Part shown: piece after piece, positions 48,669 to 62,902 of the stretch
Position numbering within the stretch: position 1 is the first letter of the stretch
Layout: every line of letters begins with the position of its first letter
NCBI RefSeq assembly: GCF_014898055.3
Contig: NW_023602073.1
Coordinates: forward strand, 84,052,678 to 84,116,677
Length of the DNA stretch: 64,000 bases
Source: Talpa occidentalis
Taxonomy: Eukaryota; Chordata; Mammalia; Eulipotyphla; Talpidae
Direction of reading: 5' to 3'
Translations under genes and position numbers: made by a program
Notes under the pieces: model-generated
What the model saw: the letters and a program-made list of their open reading frames with translations, nothing else
The model's database searches: none
Told to the model about the DNA's origin: nothing

Positions 48669-48929
48669 GGACCTCTCCTGGTGGCGCAGCGGTTGAGCGC
48701 TGGGCTGTGATGCTGCCCGCAGCCTCTGCAACGCTGGTTCGATCCCCGGCTGCAGGCGAGGGTCCCACATGGTGCTACAGACCTCTCCTGCTGCCCGTGG
48801 CTTCCCTCAGCAGTGTATTTCTTCAGTCTGCCTGTTCTGCTCCCCACTCTGGCTCTGCTGAATTCTCTCATCCTCCTGCACTTCTGACTGTACCCAGTGC
48901 TTGTGTAAATAAATAATAAAATCTTAAAA
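48669..48929 (+). mobile_element. tRNA-derived SINE, young
   Basis: Forward copy with head ggacctctcctggtggcgcagcgg, B box ggttcgatccc and tail aaataaataataaaatctt. Exact duplications aaaaaaatcactagtc at 48653-48668 and 48930-48945. It lies in the spacer between the inverted-repeat arms. Confidence 0.96.
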
Positions 48930-49398
48930 AAAAAAATCACTAGTCTTTGAAGGTAGAAATCATTTCTTTATTATTTTGATTCTCCCAAAACTTTCATTTT
49001 TCCAATTCAAGTAAAATGTGCTCATATTAAAAATTTTGTAGTGTATGGAAAATGAGATAGGAAAATAATTCTAATCTATCCTCTGCAGTTTAAACTCTTT
49101 AGTTTTACGAGTAAATGAAGAACAATACATGAATGCATTTTAAATCATTTTGCATACAAGAATGAATAATTTACGATGTGTTCATATATTAATTCTGCCT
49201 AATTTATTTGGACAGGTGGTATTTTTTATTGTAAAAGGTGGCTTTCCACTTTTCTATATATTCTAAGACCAATTTGGTATTCTAAGACTAATTACTGGCT
49301 ACCACACAAGTTCTATGTTACTTCAGAAATGTTCATGATGAACCTAGGGCCTGGTGCCAGGAACCTTATGGTTCATTAACCTGGAAACTTAAATTGCC

Positions 49399-49524
49399 AA
49401 ATAGGACATGTGGCCCTGTGACTGGGGCAAACATTCCCATTCCCTCCCTCTCTGAAGGGACAACCAGGAGGATAAGCTATAAAAAAATGGTAAATTTAAC
49501 CCCATTCTACCATCAAAACTCTTA
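49399..49524 (-). repeat. Right arm of the inverted repeat (empty SINE site)
   Basis: Reverse complement of the left arm. Its target region reads ttaccattttttt on the - strand where the left arm holds a SINE and two target copies. The spacer between arms is about 1.1 kb, 0.8 kb without the SINE. Confidence 0.93.
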
Positions 49525-52500
49525 AAGACTAATACAGCACATATAACCAAAAGCACTTGGGAGTGCCCTCAAATCATATATAATAAATTGTAATAAAAGA
49601 ACAAAATAAATTAAAGCAGTTTTTTTTTTTAATTTCCTCTCACTCAGAAAATACAAATCGCTCCTTTTTTGCATGGACTGAATCCTGTCTCCCTTTCAAA
49701 TTCTTAGGAATGAACTAAAAAGAGCTTGCACTTAGGAATTTACTCTTGCCTCATTGTTTATAAATAAGAAAATTCCTAAGTATCAGTCTCTTTAGCAACT
49801 ATCCCTTGTACCCTAGCTAATTCAATGACCAATACTTCAATTATGGGGAGAAAATGATATATTAGAAACTCAAGTTTTATCAGATTTACTTTGCACAGGT
49901 TCAGATTTTGAGATTCTTATTATTTTTGTAGATATTCAAGGTAGCATCAATAATAGTGGTCTTGATTTTTATCTCCTACTGTGCTGTTTAGGCAGTAAGT
50001 GTACCAGAAACATCAGTTTTCATTTGCGTATGATTTTTTTTTGCTCAGTAAGAACAATATGCAAAATTACTTATCTTTAGAATTCAGATTAAAGGTTAAA
50101 TAATGAAAAAGATAATACAAGGTGGCATAGGCTATTAAATTATTGTAAAATGGAGGAAAACATTCTGGATTCCAACTGTACATGATAAGTGCAGTGAGTA
50201 TTTAATTTATTTAGGTAATGGTCAATAATTGGTTTTATCTAGTCACGCATAACAATTTAATAAAGGGAAACTTGTACACAACTACAATTCTTAATTTCTT
50301 GGCCATAAGATTTCCACTGTAATGTTTCTAGACAGATATGTAATGGACATTTATTGGTGAGCTTAATATAGTATGTATATGTTGATTCTCGATGCACATG
50401 TGAAAAATATAATGTAGTGCAATGTTGCATCAATTAAAAAAACAGACTACAGAAAAAATTATAATAAAATAAAAGGATATCTAATAAGCATTTAAATATG
50501 CTTGTCAAGTTTTTTACCTATATTGACCAGACAAATAAATGCAATTATTTGATTGCTGTACCTTAACCATGGAAAGACTTCTTTGAAATGTTTTCTCTTA
50601 GTATCTATATCTAACAGAATGCTAAAAGTATATTTTGTGATTTGTAATTTCATTTATAATTTGGGAATCTATGCAGACTTCCAGATAAGACAAAAATGGA
50701 AACTGAGTTATGTTTGATAATCTTGTCATTTTCAACATGATGGGAAATGAAATGAAACCTTTCTGTTTCTGCATTATCACATTGGTGATGAGTCAAAACA
50801 ATTTTCTGCCAAATCCATTCCTAGCAAGACAAATGAGAGCATGGATATCTTTCAATTGTTTTAGTTGAATATGTATATATTAAAATAGGGCATTTCTTAA
50901 AATATTTTAGGGGCTTAAAAGTACTCAGAATGCACATTTCTCCTACCAAAATATAGAATTTTCAGAGTCAACTGGATTCTAATATTCTGTAAAAATAGAA
51001 TATTAGATAATCATCCATGTATTGTCTATCTTCTCCATGCCCTCCCTCCCCTTTACTGGAATCACCAAACCAATCATAGAATGGCTTTGTTTATATTCAG
51101 AAATGTGTCGTAGTGGTTTTGAAGCACAATGGAGTTGTTAGCTTTTTGTTTTTTCACATCTGAGATAAAAATGCTTATTGTCATTTCCAAACAAATTCTT
51201 TAAAAAGTGAATGAACAGTCAAATCTTCACCTTGTTCTTTGCCTACAATAGTGATTTGATCTGCCACCTCTATTTCTGCATTTCACAAAGGAGAGGCTGA
51301 ACAAAACTATGGAATGTTTGAAAAGTTTGGTCAAATGCAGAAAAAGGTGGAAACACTCTGATTATTATAAGTTGAATAAGTAGCTGTCATGCAGTTTTCA
51401 TGTTGTTTTAAATAATAGAAGACAGCATCAAAACCTTTGAAGTAATAGAGTTGGGGCGGGGCATAGAGCGATACTAAAACATTTGTCCTGTGTTCTCGAA
51501 CACTCTCATTCTGAGAATTTTATTTTTCCAATTTTTTCTATATTTCAGTTAAGTATTAAGCAATTCAGAAGATGAAACTAATGTTACCCCTAGCCGCATT
51601 TGCTGAGTGATGTCACAATTAGGCAAAACAGAAAGATACATTAATTAACATTGTCAAATAAATAGAAAACATGTGAATGGCAACTGAACTGCTATGTTTG
51701 AAGGACAAGCTGTTTGTAGAGAAATATCTAGAGGACATATATCAATAAGGATGTGGGATGCATGGAAGCACTAAAGGAAACTATCAATGTCAGACATCTA
51801 CCAACATTAGGACATATATTAGATAATACAGTCCTTAAGTCAGGATATAATGAACCAAAGCTTTACCAAATTTAGTGTACATATAGATTGCCTAGGGTCT
51901 TGTTAGCTTGTAGATTTTGATTGAGTAGTATATGATGATTCCCAATATTTTGTATTCCTAACTAGCTTCTCATAGGGTAATGTGATGTTGGTTTTTGGAC
52001 ATCACATCAAATATCAAGGCTACATATTGCTAAATCATTTCACTTGATCCAGAAAGATTTTTGCTTCTGTTAGTTACTACAGATTCTTAGCTTAGAATTT
52101 CAGCAGAATATATTTGTGACATTTTATTTTAACTTAAATTGTTATGCTGTTAGTATTAACGTAATGGATGTTTGAAACATAATTTTGTTTCAAAACGTAA
52201 TAGAAGTATATGTGTTAGGTAAATACTGACATCTTCATAGGATTTTTTTGCAATAATTTGCCAAGTATTTGAGCATCATTTAGATAATGGTAAAATAGTA
52301 TGAATTTTAAAAGACATAATAATCAATAACATCTGAATTATTACAATAAATGTGTGCTTCAGTTTTTAAATGGAGTTTTAATATGGCTTATTCATTGATC
52401 TTAACCTCTTAAATAATGTAGAAGAAGCTTTGAATCCAAAATATATATGATCATTTTAAATACAATTATACTGTGAAGCTAGAAAAGCAAAATGTAAGAG

Positions 52501-53845
52501 CTATTACTTTTGAACAGGAATTTCTAATCCCTGTTACCATTATTTTCATTAAAATAGATCACAGATCAAAGAGAGGAGATGTAGTTCAAACTCTATTGTA
52601 CAACTGTTTTATTGTTGAGAAAAGGAAGGGCATGTGAAGTAAAAGACAAAAACAGTTGAAATATACATTCACTGGATTTTTAACATTGATTCTGTTACTT
52701 ACACACTATCCTTCTAACAGAATTATATGAAGGCTTTGAGGTAAGCTTTTTGGAATAAAAGCAAGTAAAATAAACACAATGAAAGGCATGACAATTATGG
52801 CAATTTTCTATCTTGTGATCATGGAAATTTCCTTGCAACCCTTTAGGCTACCTGTGATCACTCCCATGTGACCAAAGATTACACAGATGGCCTTAAATAG
52901 CAATAAGAACAAACTACAAGATGACAGCTTGAGGCTATATTAAAAGGAGTGCTAAAAGGAGAGCTATCACCTCTGATTTTCTGTCTCGTGGAAGTGTGGG
53001 AATTTTAGTTCTGCCACTTCCTCTATATATTTAGCAGTATGTAAATGATTAAATGATACTTATTCAAGAGCCCATACCCTATTCTTTATTTCCTAACTCA
53101 TCTACCCAACAAAGTACTTTCATTTATGGACTAAAATAACAGTTTATCTATATGAAGTATAATTTGCCAGTGATTCTAAATAAGGAAGTGTTATTCTTGC
53201 AACTGGGATTAAAAATATAGAAAATGTTTCTGAATTGGGAAAAGTAATTTTAGAATTCAGATTCTCTTGAATTGATATAAACTAAAATCAGGGGAAGTAA
53301 TTGGATAGGCAAAGCTTCTTATGGCTAAACATTCAGGAAGCAATAAAAACAAATTTACAGCATGATACACTCGTGGGGTACATAGAAGTAGTTGCTTGGC
53401 ATAGATGAGACCTGCTTTAAATGTTAAGATGACACATTTGTGATGAAATTCTGAAGTCCTTAAATTTTAACATCTATTTCATTTAATCATATTTCATATC
53501 AGTCATTTTTTCACTTATTATTCAAATGCTTATTAGTTGAGCATCTATTGGGTTCATAACAACATACTCTGTTATTAAGGGAGAGAAAAAACAGTAGAAG
53601 AGAAAGGCTTTGCCTTTGAAGTTATAATAATAAAAATAGAAGTAAGCACATACACAAGAACTGTAATTCACAAGCAAATATGTGATAACACAGTCTAATG
53701 TACTGACTTTAAGAAAAAACACTGAAGAGTATATTCCAGAAAATCTCTTATAAAGGATTCTATTAGAGAGCAATATGCATGTGTATTGGAGGAGAGGAAG
53801 TAGGAAAAATTCAACATCTAGAGAATAATAAAAGCAAAAGTATAC
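49525..53845. other. Repeat-poor AT-rich block
   Basis: About 4.3 kb in which I recognise no SINE, L1, L2 or MIR apart from weak L2-like words near 53520-53640. No exon-like frame. One third of it (about 51.0-51.5 kb) is of more mixed composition. Confidence 0.55.
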
Positions 53846-53849
53846 AGTG

Positions 53850-53874
53850 GTGTGTGTGTGTGTGTGTGTGTGTG
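53850..53874. repeat. (TG)n microsatellite with TG-rich skirt
   Basis: Twelve TG units, then TG-rich sequence to about 53950. The 154-codon frame on - (53522-53986) crosses it and reads a His/Thr run; it is not a gene. Confidence 0.93.
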
Positions 53875-53959
53875 AATGTGTGTCTGCAAGAGTGTGTGTT
53901 TCTATGGAGGTGTGTGAACATGGAAATGTGTGTATGTGTGAGCATATGTGTATGGCCTT

Positions 53960-55365
53960 AAACACTAGTGATCCTGACTTAATCAAAAATGGACTATATG
54001 AGAGGACTAGAAGTAAAGCTTAAAAATGGCTCTTTGTCAGTTAAGAATATGACTTATTCATGACCTTCCTCAGTTGTTTCTTGTATGAATATACAGAACT
54101 CTCCAGAAGGTGCTAACTTCTTACAGCTCTCTACAAAGTATAGACATTATACCCACACATATGAGTTTAGAGTCTTCTTTGTTCTAGAGAACTGGGCTCT
54201 TTCATTTTAGCTGGATATGTTGCCTAGAAAGAGAAGACAGGATAACTTAGGCCACTGTGGATTTACATTCATTCCTAAGGGTTTGTTTAAGAAGAGTTCT
54301 GTTTGTATATATCCTCTGTAAATAGAATTGTTTTTTTTTTTTTGTAATTCAGTCATATTTCACCCTAAATCCTTAAAAAGAAACTTACAACTTTTAAAAA
54401 TAAAATGTGTAATATAAATTCATAATGTGAAGCAACAGCAGATAGAAGAGTAGAATTTGAATAAAACATCTTGGATATCAAATTGCATGGTCTTTGTCTC
54501 TGATTAGATCTATCCTCTCTATCACATGACCACTTACATTGTCATACATTCATTCAGAAGGGTCTGGTGAATTCTTATGAGTGGCACAGACCCTATTCTC
54601 AAATTGTCTTTGCCTTGTTGGGAAAAATAGGCATGTAAACTCTCCACTCAATCTAATAAGACACCAGCTGTGTGAGAGCAATGTTGGGTATTGGAGGAGC
54701 ATGGAGTCAAGAAGAAACAACTGACCAAGGCTGTGGGAATTTGTGCAGATGTGGTAACAGATAGCTAAGGGAGATTTCCAGAGGAGAGATCCGGGATTTG
54801 GATCCAAAGAGATAAACATTTTCAGGAAATGAAAAAAAAAAAAAAAAGAACGTTCCAGTCTTGCCCAGCTCGTTTGCTTAGTAACTGACTGTTGCTTTTT
54901 TCAAGCAGTTGCTTACTTTCCTCATCCACTTTAATTCACAGCTTTTTAATCTCTGGCTCCTAGTTCACTAACAATTCAGACAGTCTCCTCATGGGGTATG
55001 TGTTTTATGCTGACTTTAGTGGACAGTAAGGGACTTTGCATGAATATGAGGCCCTTTTTTACAGCAAATCTAGTAACTTCATATTACCAGCCCTACCTCA
55101 GGCATGTAATATTTTTACGTTAATTGCCTGATCTTATGACATGGATTTCTAACTATCAGTCATGTCTATACTTAGGTGCTTTGGATCCTGTTTGTGTCCC
55201 TTTTCAATAACAAACTCATGGGTCATCTCTTCCTCCAAAATGATCAGAATATTTTTGGTCTTATTGATTATGAACATTTGCTTTCTACTGGTATTTGAAC
55301 CATTGAGTAAAACCTCTCAAGAGTTTAAGGAATAATAAGAGATTAAAGAATTTCTGATTTATAGA
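53960..55365. other. Mostly unassigned; possible L2
   Basis: 54540-54820 resembles reverse L2 weakly, ending in an A run (54831-54847). Otherwise nothing recognised. Confidence 0.35.
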
Positions 55366-55369
55366 AAAA

Positions 55370-55535
55370 GATATGGTTGAGGACTCTATGGTACAGGACT
55401 GTGGGTGCCTTGATGGTGGGTGTGGTGTGGTAACATTCATCTGAAAAGGTATGAACCTGTACCTGTGAATCATACAGTGTTGTGAATCAGTGTTACCTCA
55501 ATAAAAAAATAAAAAAATAAGATTTAAAAAAGAAA
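55370..55535 (+). mobile_element. L1 3'-end fragment
   Basis: Short forward L1 3' UTR: ggactctatggtacaggactg, ggtaacattcatctgaaaagg, gtgttgtgaatcagtgttacctc and an A-rich end. Confidence 0.65.
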
Positions 55536-55539
55536 AGAT

Positions 55540-58500
55540 TTTACTGCCTGTAGCATGTTTGAATAATAACTAGAAATGCAATTAAGTCTTTTGCAATATA
55601 AATGATAATTTAGTATTGGGTAGGCACAAATGTCTGAGGAACAACAAAAATAAAATGATACCTTAGGCTAGCATTTCTCAGTAGCTCACTCAGTGATCCA
55701 CAAGTTCTAATTATTTTCTTTTGGTTTCTTTTGTTTTCACCTTAATTGAGTGATTCATTTAGCAGTAGAATTGCCAGATAAAATACAGATGCTAGATATA
55801 ATACAGCTAAATATAAATTTCAGATAAATGACCCATAATTTTTCATTATAGTACATGCACTAAAACTCATGTCTCAGTAGAACATACTAAAATGTTATTC
55901 ATTGTTTATCTGAAATTCCAGTTTAACTGGGTACCCTCTATATTTATTTGCTAGATATGCAATTCTACTTATTAATAATAAATAATTTCTCTTTTATCAA
56001 GGATAATTCACAATTAAAAGACTTTCATAGTAAAATACTTGAGTTTTTTGAATGAATGTCTTGCAAACTGGGCTACTGCGGAAACATTTTTGCTGACTCT
56101 CAGAGATTACTTTTCTCTTGAACAGGTGTCTGCTCCTTATTCAGGTTTTAAAAACACTGCTTTTAGATGAGGAAACTGTATAATTGTCCTTCACTCTCTG
56201 AGTCATAAACAGAACAAATATCAAGAGAATACTGAATTCTAAGAATTTGAATCTACAGTGAATATTAAAGATCATTTCGTTTAAATGGCTTTTATTATAG
56301 TTTCGGAATCAAGCCACAGATTTTTATGTTAGTGGCTTATTAATAAATTAACTAGTTAATAAGTTAATAAACTGCAGTGGATTCTAAGGCTTCCAGCTTT
56401 TGGTCCTATGCTATGGGTTGATGAATACGAGGGTGTGTGCTTTCTCTTCTACAAGACAATTAAGGTGGGTAACTGTTAAGTAAGAAATTAATTGAACACA
56501 GTCTCTTTTTTTAATCCATTGACTTGTGTGTTATCAACCATAACTAACAACTTCCAACATCACTAATTGGTTACTGCACTCAACCAGTCATCCATTGCCT
56601 GTTGTTAAGAATCAGGAATGATATTGCTTAGTTTAAATACTTGCCTTCCACCAACAGTCTTTGTTTACTTTAGCCAACTAACCTCTCTGCCTCAATATTT
56701 TTATCTATAAAAAGGAGTTATAGTAATGAGGCTACATAAGGATTTTATGAGAATGTCTACACAGAATTTATAACAACAACTGACACTGGTAAGGGTCTAA
56801 TAAGGGTTACCTATCACTATCTTGTTATTGTTCTTAGTAATTTTGATATATCAGATACATATAAATGGTGAAATTAATTTCTTTGTCTCTGTCAGAGTAA
56901 ATAAATGTGATTAAGAATGTGATCAAAGTCTTAATTTAGATGTAGATTTTGTAGTGATCTTATGGAAAAGACGAAGACATAACATTCAACATTTTATAAG
57001 TTGATGCTTTAATAATTTTTAAAAGGCAGTGGAATCCCCTCCTCCAGTCTTCCCAGTGAAAGAACAATATCCTGGTTGCTCTCATTTTGCCTTCAAATGA
57101 GATTTGACCATAATTTTCAGTTTTCAAGATTAATCAGAAAAAATTTGCCCACAGTAGGACATTATTTGAATTTGTGAAGTTTTTCAATCCTTTTAGAGAT
57201 TATTATTATTTTTCTAACATTCAGGTTCCCTCAGTGATTTCCCATTTTAGCATTCAGATTCCTTCAGTGACTTCTGAAGAGACTAAATTATTCACTCAGG
57301 GGAAGAAGAGAAAGAACAACTTCCTACAAAAGTTCTGATAATTCCAATTAGAGGTTTGTAACCAGAAAATTTTGAAAGTTTCCAAATTTAGTCACCACAG
57401 TGTGTTCTACAAATATCACAAGGCAAACTGACTATATTTACCTCAGTAATAGTTTCGGATTGAAAAGCAAGTAAAATCTTTGGGTCAAAAAGGTCATTTT
57501 TAAAAAATAAGACATCTCATTTAAATTTACTTAAATATGTTGACATTGTTATTCTGTAGATTCAAACCTAATATAATATCCTGAGAAGCACAGGAAAACT
57601 TGCATTTATTTTCCTGAAATACTCAAGTTCACAAAATTCTGCTAATGGTTTATGACAAGTTCCAAATGAACTTTTTTTTTTTGCTCTTTTATCCTATCTA
57701 TGGCAAATATTGAGGAATTACGTGTTTCTGATCTTCTGTCAGATCCATCGTACCTGCCAGAGTCTCAGAAGTACTTTCAGACCATGAAATTCCATGTCCC
57801 AAGTTTGCGTCTAAGCAGGCTATTACTTGTTATAAATTTAAGAACTGAAATTTAGCTAAGAAGTCCTTTAATTTCTCAAAAAATGTTGATAAAAAAGAGC
57901 CAGATGAAAAAAGGGAGAAAAGCAATAGCTTCTTCTTGTACAATTATGTCAAACACATTACCTGTGGAAAACCTACCCAATCATTTTTCACCAGTTTGTA
58001 TGTTTCCTCTATGAGTTCCTGAACTTATCCATACTTTCACTAATTGATCATGAATGAATTGAGACCCATGTATTATAATAGGTATCAGAAATAAATACAA
58101 GTGAGTTAAAGGTCTCTGCAACTTGTACTCTTCACTCTTGAAGTAATCAGATCTAGTTCCTCCCTCAGATCTGAAAGTCTGGCACTGAAAGACATCCAAT
58201 GAAATCTTGGAAAAAAGATATCACCTGGTAATTGGACATTAGAACAAATTATAATCTCCCTGTTAACAGTGGCTACATCTTTAACACCCTGTAATCATTA
58301 TGCTAGCAGAGAGCTAGCATACAGTAGGTAAGTCATTGTTTAAATAGGGAGTAATATTCAGATATAGTCTTCAAAAAGCATTATGTCTTTTAAGTTCAAA
58401 CAAGCTGAAACTGTCAAACCTAAAGCACTGTTGTAACACATATAAAAAGCTTTTCTCAAACTAGAAATGAAAGCGGCCAACGTGAGAATTTTTAATGGGG

Positions 58501-59370
58501 CAGTGTAGTGGTATTACCACTGCATCTGCTTTTAGATCAATAAATATATCTTAGTCTGAACTTGCTAGCAATCAGTGTCTCTGAGAAAGTATCACATGCA
58601 GACCAGAAACAATAGCTGTGATTCATACAAAGTGGCATATTAAGAAGAGGAAGTACTACCCAGATCTCTGGCCCATAACCTTTTGCAGTCATAAAGCCCT
58701 TTTGTGATCTGAGCTGTGCTTATTGGTTTCTTCATTCCAAAGGCATTTTGAGGTTAGGGGGTGGAGTTGTAGCCAGCATTATATGTTGGCATGTGGTTGA
58801 GGTGACGGGAGGATTTTAGCAGTTCGTGGGTGGGTGTTCAGGGAGCAGGTGGTATTGGGAGAAGGAAGTGACTTGTCAGGATTCAGTGGCATTTGGGGGT
58901 GTGTATAGGCAGGCATAAAAAAAGGCTGGGAATTCTAAAAACACTTTGGTATTCTCATAATGAGAAATGTAATCCAGGGCTTTTAACATTATAAGGCACA
59001 GCATTTCCCTTTGTCACGCTATGTAGAGCTTTAGGAAGAACCCCAAGAGCTAAAGATAAACAGGAACAGTAATAGAATTGCAAAGTGTATACTAGCTAAG
59101 CCTGAATGATCATTTCAGTTTTAAGGCAATGCTTTGGTGGTCAGGGTTAGGCCTTTGTATGTTCTTATTTTCTCAGCGACTACAGGATTTTCACCTCAGC
59201 GATTTTGTTGTTAGTAGATTTGAGTGACCTCAGTTGTCTTATGAAATTTAGCTGTGTCAGTATGTTGTTGGGGTCACATCACCACTGGTGACCTTTGTAC
59301 CACTTGGTACACTTGTACCACTTGGCATCATGTGGCATGTGTTCAGAACTGCACCTAGACTTGTTTGTCT
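55540..59370. other. Mostly unassigned; one MIR
   Basis: A MIR lies at 56655-56815. A short duplication of ttcagRttccYtcagtga occurs near 57221-57270. 58680-59370 is G-rich in places (gtgggtgggtgttcagggag) without a recognised family. No gene seen. Confidence 0.45.
56655..56815 (+). mobile_element. MIR SINE
   Basis: Forward MIR: tagccaactaacctctctgcctcaatatttttatctataaaaagg, aggattttatgagaatg, in MIR order. Confidence 0.8.
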
Positions 59371-59374
59371 CTTA

Positions 59375-59840
59375 GGAAATATGGCAGTTCTCCTCAGCTA
59401 TAAAAAGATGAACTCTTGCCATTTGTGACAACATGGATGGAACTGGAGGGATTATGCAAAGTGAAATAAATTGGAAGGAGAAAGACAAACACGGGATAAT
59501 TTCACTGATGTGTAGAACATAGAGAAACAAAACAGAGAAACAAAACTAACCCCAAACAAACCCCAACAATCAGACTCTAGAACTGAGGTATCAGAGAGGG
59601 AGGGCATAGTGAGTAAAGCTGGGAGGGGGCCCAATAGACCAAGATGGAGGAATATGGGTGTTTCTCTGGTGAGATGTGGTAACATACATCTAAAGGGGTA
59701 TAAAGGAGATCTGGGCACCCTGACATGCATAAAAGAGATGCCTCCGTTGTTGATATGACCAGCCTGTGATCCCAGTCCCTTTGGGACATACATAAGGAGA
59801 ATGTTCTGTGTTGAACAAATAAATGAAAAATATTAACTTC
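59375..59840 (+). mobile_element. L1 3' end
   Basis: Forward L1: ORF2 tail (gacaacatggatggaactgg, ggagaaagacaaacacggg) and 3' UTR (gtggtaacatacatctaaagg) to caaataaatgaaaaat. Frames on - at 59452-59858 are antisense by-products. Confidence 0.85.
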
Positions 59841-62285
59841 TTCCCTCTCAATTTCCAAAAAGAGTCAATGGGGAAACCATCAGTAAGGAAGATTTAACAA
59901 TAGAGATATGAAAATCCTATATATACTAGCTTCAGTGGTATTACAAAGATTTTTCTCAAAATGAATAGTAAGTCTCTTTTTCAAATAAGCAGTTGGTAAT
60001 CTGTGGCCATTTGTAAACACTGGCACCTCAGAACCATAAAATGACAGTATTCAAAACCTTTGAGAAAACTGCTTTTGAGAATTCAGTATGTTTCAAGATA
60101 AGAATATCCTTCAAATGCATGTGTCATTTTAAAGATGTGATATGGCTTAATGATCTTAAATTTATAAATTCAAGTTGAAACTTTGTCCACTGTACATTTA
60201 TAAGCTTATGTTACAACAGGAAAACTTTAGTTAAAATAAATGTTGGCTTAAATACTTAATAATCAAGGCAATAAAGGAACAACAAATTGAGGTCAGTTAT
60301 GTGGCAAATCAACAGTCGTGTGATGAGAGTAGTGTTGGTAAGAGAGAGCCCCAATGCATATTTTGTTTCTCAAAGGAGCAGTGTTTCAGAGTCAAGAACA
60401 TTGGAACTAACGAGGGTATCTCTTGCTGTTTTGAGTTTTGCAGGAACCTCTTGGGAATTAGGTGTAGAGGGCTCTGATGTAGTTTGTGTTGGGATTTCTT
60501 CAAGTTACTCTAATGAGGTGTTTTCCAATTGCCTGGAGCGGGCTGGGCTATTAGAGAATTCTTACGCAATGATTATTCTAAACTGTCTCTCTCCTAGGTG
60601 TCTCCAAATATGTTTACATTTTATAACTTGAAATATGGTTTAATTAGCAGCGACATCCTAAGAATATTTGAAATATTTCACTGAGAATTCAACATGAAAA
60701 TAATCTCAACTTTATTTCCCTGATAGTTTTAGAATGGCCTAGGACAACCCTTTTGTTTGTAATCATTTCCTCAGAAATCACCAATCATTAAATACTTTCC
60801 AATAAAACAAAACACCAGTATTTTCAAAGAAGTGTTGGTATGAGTTAGCAGCATATTTTTTTGAAAAATCTATCATGTTAAACATTACACTGTTATCATT
60901 GATATAATATTATTTAAAAATCAATTTAATAATTGTTACCTGTATGTTAGCGTTGAAAAGCAAAAAAGTATGTGGCATATTCCTTTTAACCTTGCAAAGA
61001 GAAAATGTTATTTTTTTTCTAAAGTGGGTTTCCTTTCTACCTGACATTCATTTTGACAGAGTGAAGAAACTAAAAATGAATTGATCAAAGTATGTTGACA
61101 TTTTTGCAGGATTTAAATTGATTCTGGGTATTCAGGCAGAGATAATGTCTTCATCTGCAAGTAAGCCTTATTGTTAAAATATTGAAATACCATCCTACCA
61201 TTTGGAAAAAATTCCCTTCACTAAGTGGCCCCAAAGTGATCCTCATTTAAAGTAGTTAAGGACAATATATTCTTTGTATCAGGTACTCTCTGGTTCTGTG
61301 ATTTGAGCAGAGTTATTAATTTGCTTTTGTAAATTTATATTCAGCAATACCAATGAATTATGATTAATGTTAATAGCCCAAATGAAGTTTTAACCCAATG
61401 ACTATTGTGTCAAATAGATCTGTTTAATATAAGTACAGTGATTCAAAGCATTCACATTACTTTAAAAACCTGGTATAACTAATACGATCTTTTTTGGTAG
61501 GCAGATTTAATGAACCCACTGATAAGGAAGGGTAAAGAAATATTGGATCACACAAATTGCTACCCTATTTCCTCTAACATTTTTTCCACACCTTTTTACG
61601 TAACCAAAAGATATAAGCCAGGATAGGTAGCTTTATACTCACAGACCCTGCAGATTAGCATTGTTCACACCTCATAGTTCTTAATGTTCACAAGGAATAT
61701 TTAAAAATAGTATTTGGGATGCTTTATATATAGCCTCTGTGATATGGGGCAGAAGGTGTTTAATATCTATGGACTTTAGTTTTTTCATCTGCAAGATGAA
61801 GAGTAGAACTAGGTTATCTCTATAGTTCTCTATTGCGTTTTCTTCTCAAACCCCATCTTCACTCTCACATGGTTGGTTATTCTATGGGAAGACTAGTGAA
61901 GCTAGACCCGTTGTCCGCTTACTGTTTCAACCATCTGTTATTTGGAGCTACGTGTGTCCAATAACAGACTTAATGAATAATAGTCACAGACTTCCCTGGG
62001 CAACGTGACAATAATGTGATGTTTAGAAATGCCTGTCTAAATTTTGAATCTTAGCATCTAGGCCAATGGCTCCTTTTGAAAATATTAAGCTCTGAGAGAT
62101 ATGCCTGGAGTCATGTTAGAGAATTCCTTGAAATAATATTTAAAGCATTCATACAGAGATTATTTGGGGGGAATAGGTAACATTTAAATATGATACTTGC
62201 CCTCTTATACCATTATTACTATTATGTAAATAATATTGGTACTTTTGTGGGGTGTTTTTTTGGGGGGAGTTCTTTTCTATTGAGA
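59841..62285. other. Mostly unassigned; one MIR
   Basis: A worn MIR lies at 61735-61830. The 114-codon frame at 60287-60631 (+) has no domain I recognise. Confidence 0.45.
61735..61830 (+). mobile_element. MIR fragment
   Basis: actttagttttttcatctgcaagatgaag with flanks in MIR order. Confidence 0.6.
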
Positions 62286-62289
62286 AACA

Positions 62290-62902
62290 CTTGGTATAAA
62301 AACATTTATTTTTGGTGTTCAGCATAATGATTTGGTATTTGTATATGTTGCACGGTGATTACTATAATTGTCTGGTTAATGTGCATTCCCAAACATAGTT
62401 TCCTCTGATGATAACTTTGAAGATCAACTTTCTTAGTAACTTGCAAATATATAATACAATTTTATTAACCTGGTATACATTGTATACCCATGACTTCTCT
62501 ATTTTATAACTGAAAGTTTTCTTTTGACTCCCTTTACCCATTTTGCTCATGTAACCCCAACTCTGGAACCATAATCTGTTCTTTGTATCTATGCATTTTT
62601 TTTTGGTTTGTACATTCATTTAGAGTCTACATATAAGTAATGTCATTTCTCTGACGTATTTCACTCAGCATGATGCCCTCAGACCCATCCATATTATCAC
62701 AAATAGCAGAATTTCCTCCTTTGTGGCTCAATAGTATTTCTCTGTGTGTGTGTGTGCACATGCACGTGTGTGTGTATATATTTTCTTTATCTGTTGTTTC
62801 CATGTCTTCAGTATTGTAAATCATGTTGTAGTGAACATGGAGTTGCAGGCATCTTTCAAGTAAGTGTTTTAGTTTCTTCTTTAAAAAAAAAAAAAAAAAG
62901 AT

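Noticed and set aside
53522..53986. 154-codon - strand frame
   Set aside because: Crosses a (TG)n run and AT-rich sequence; no domain, and composition is low-complexity.
60287..60631. 114-codon + strand frame
   Set aside because: No recognisable domain, poor start context, no neighbouring exon or splice signals that I could support; likely chance.
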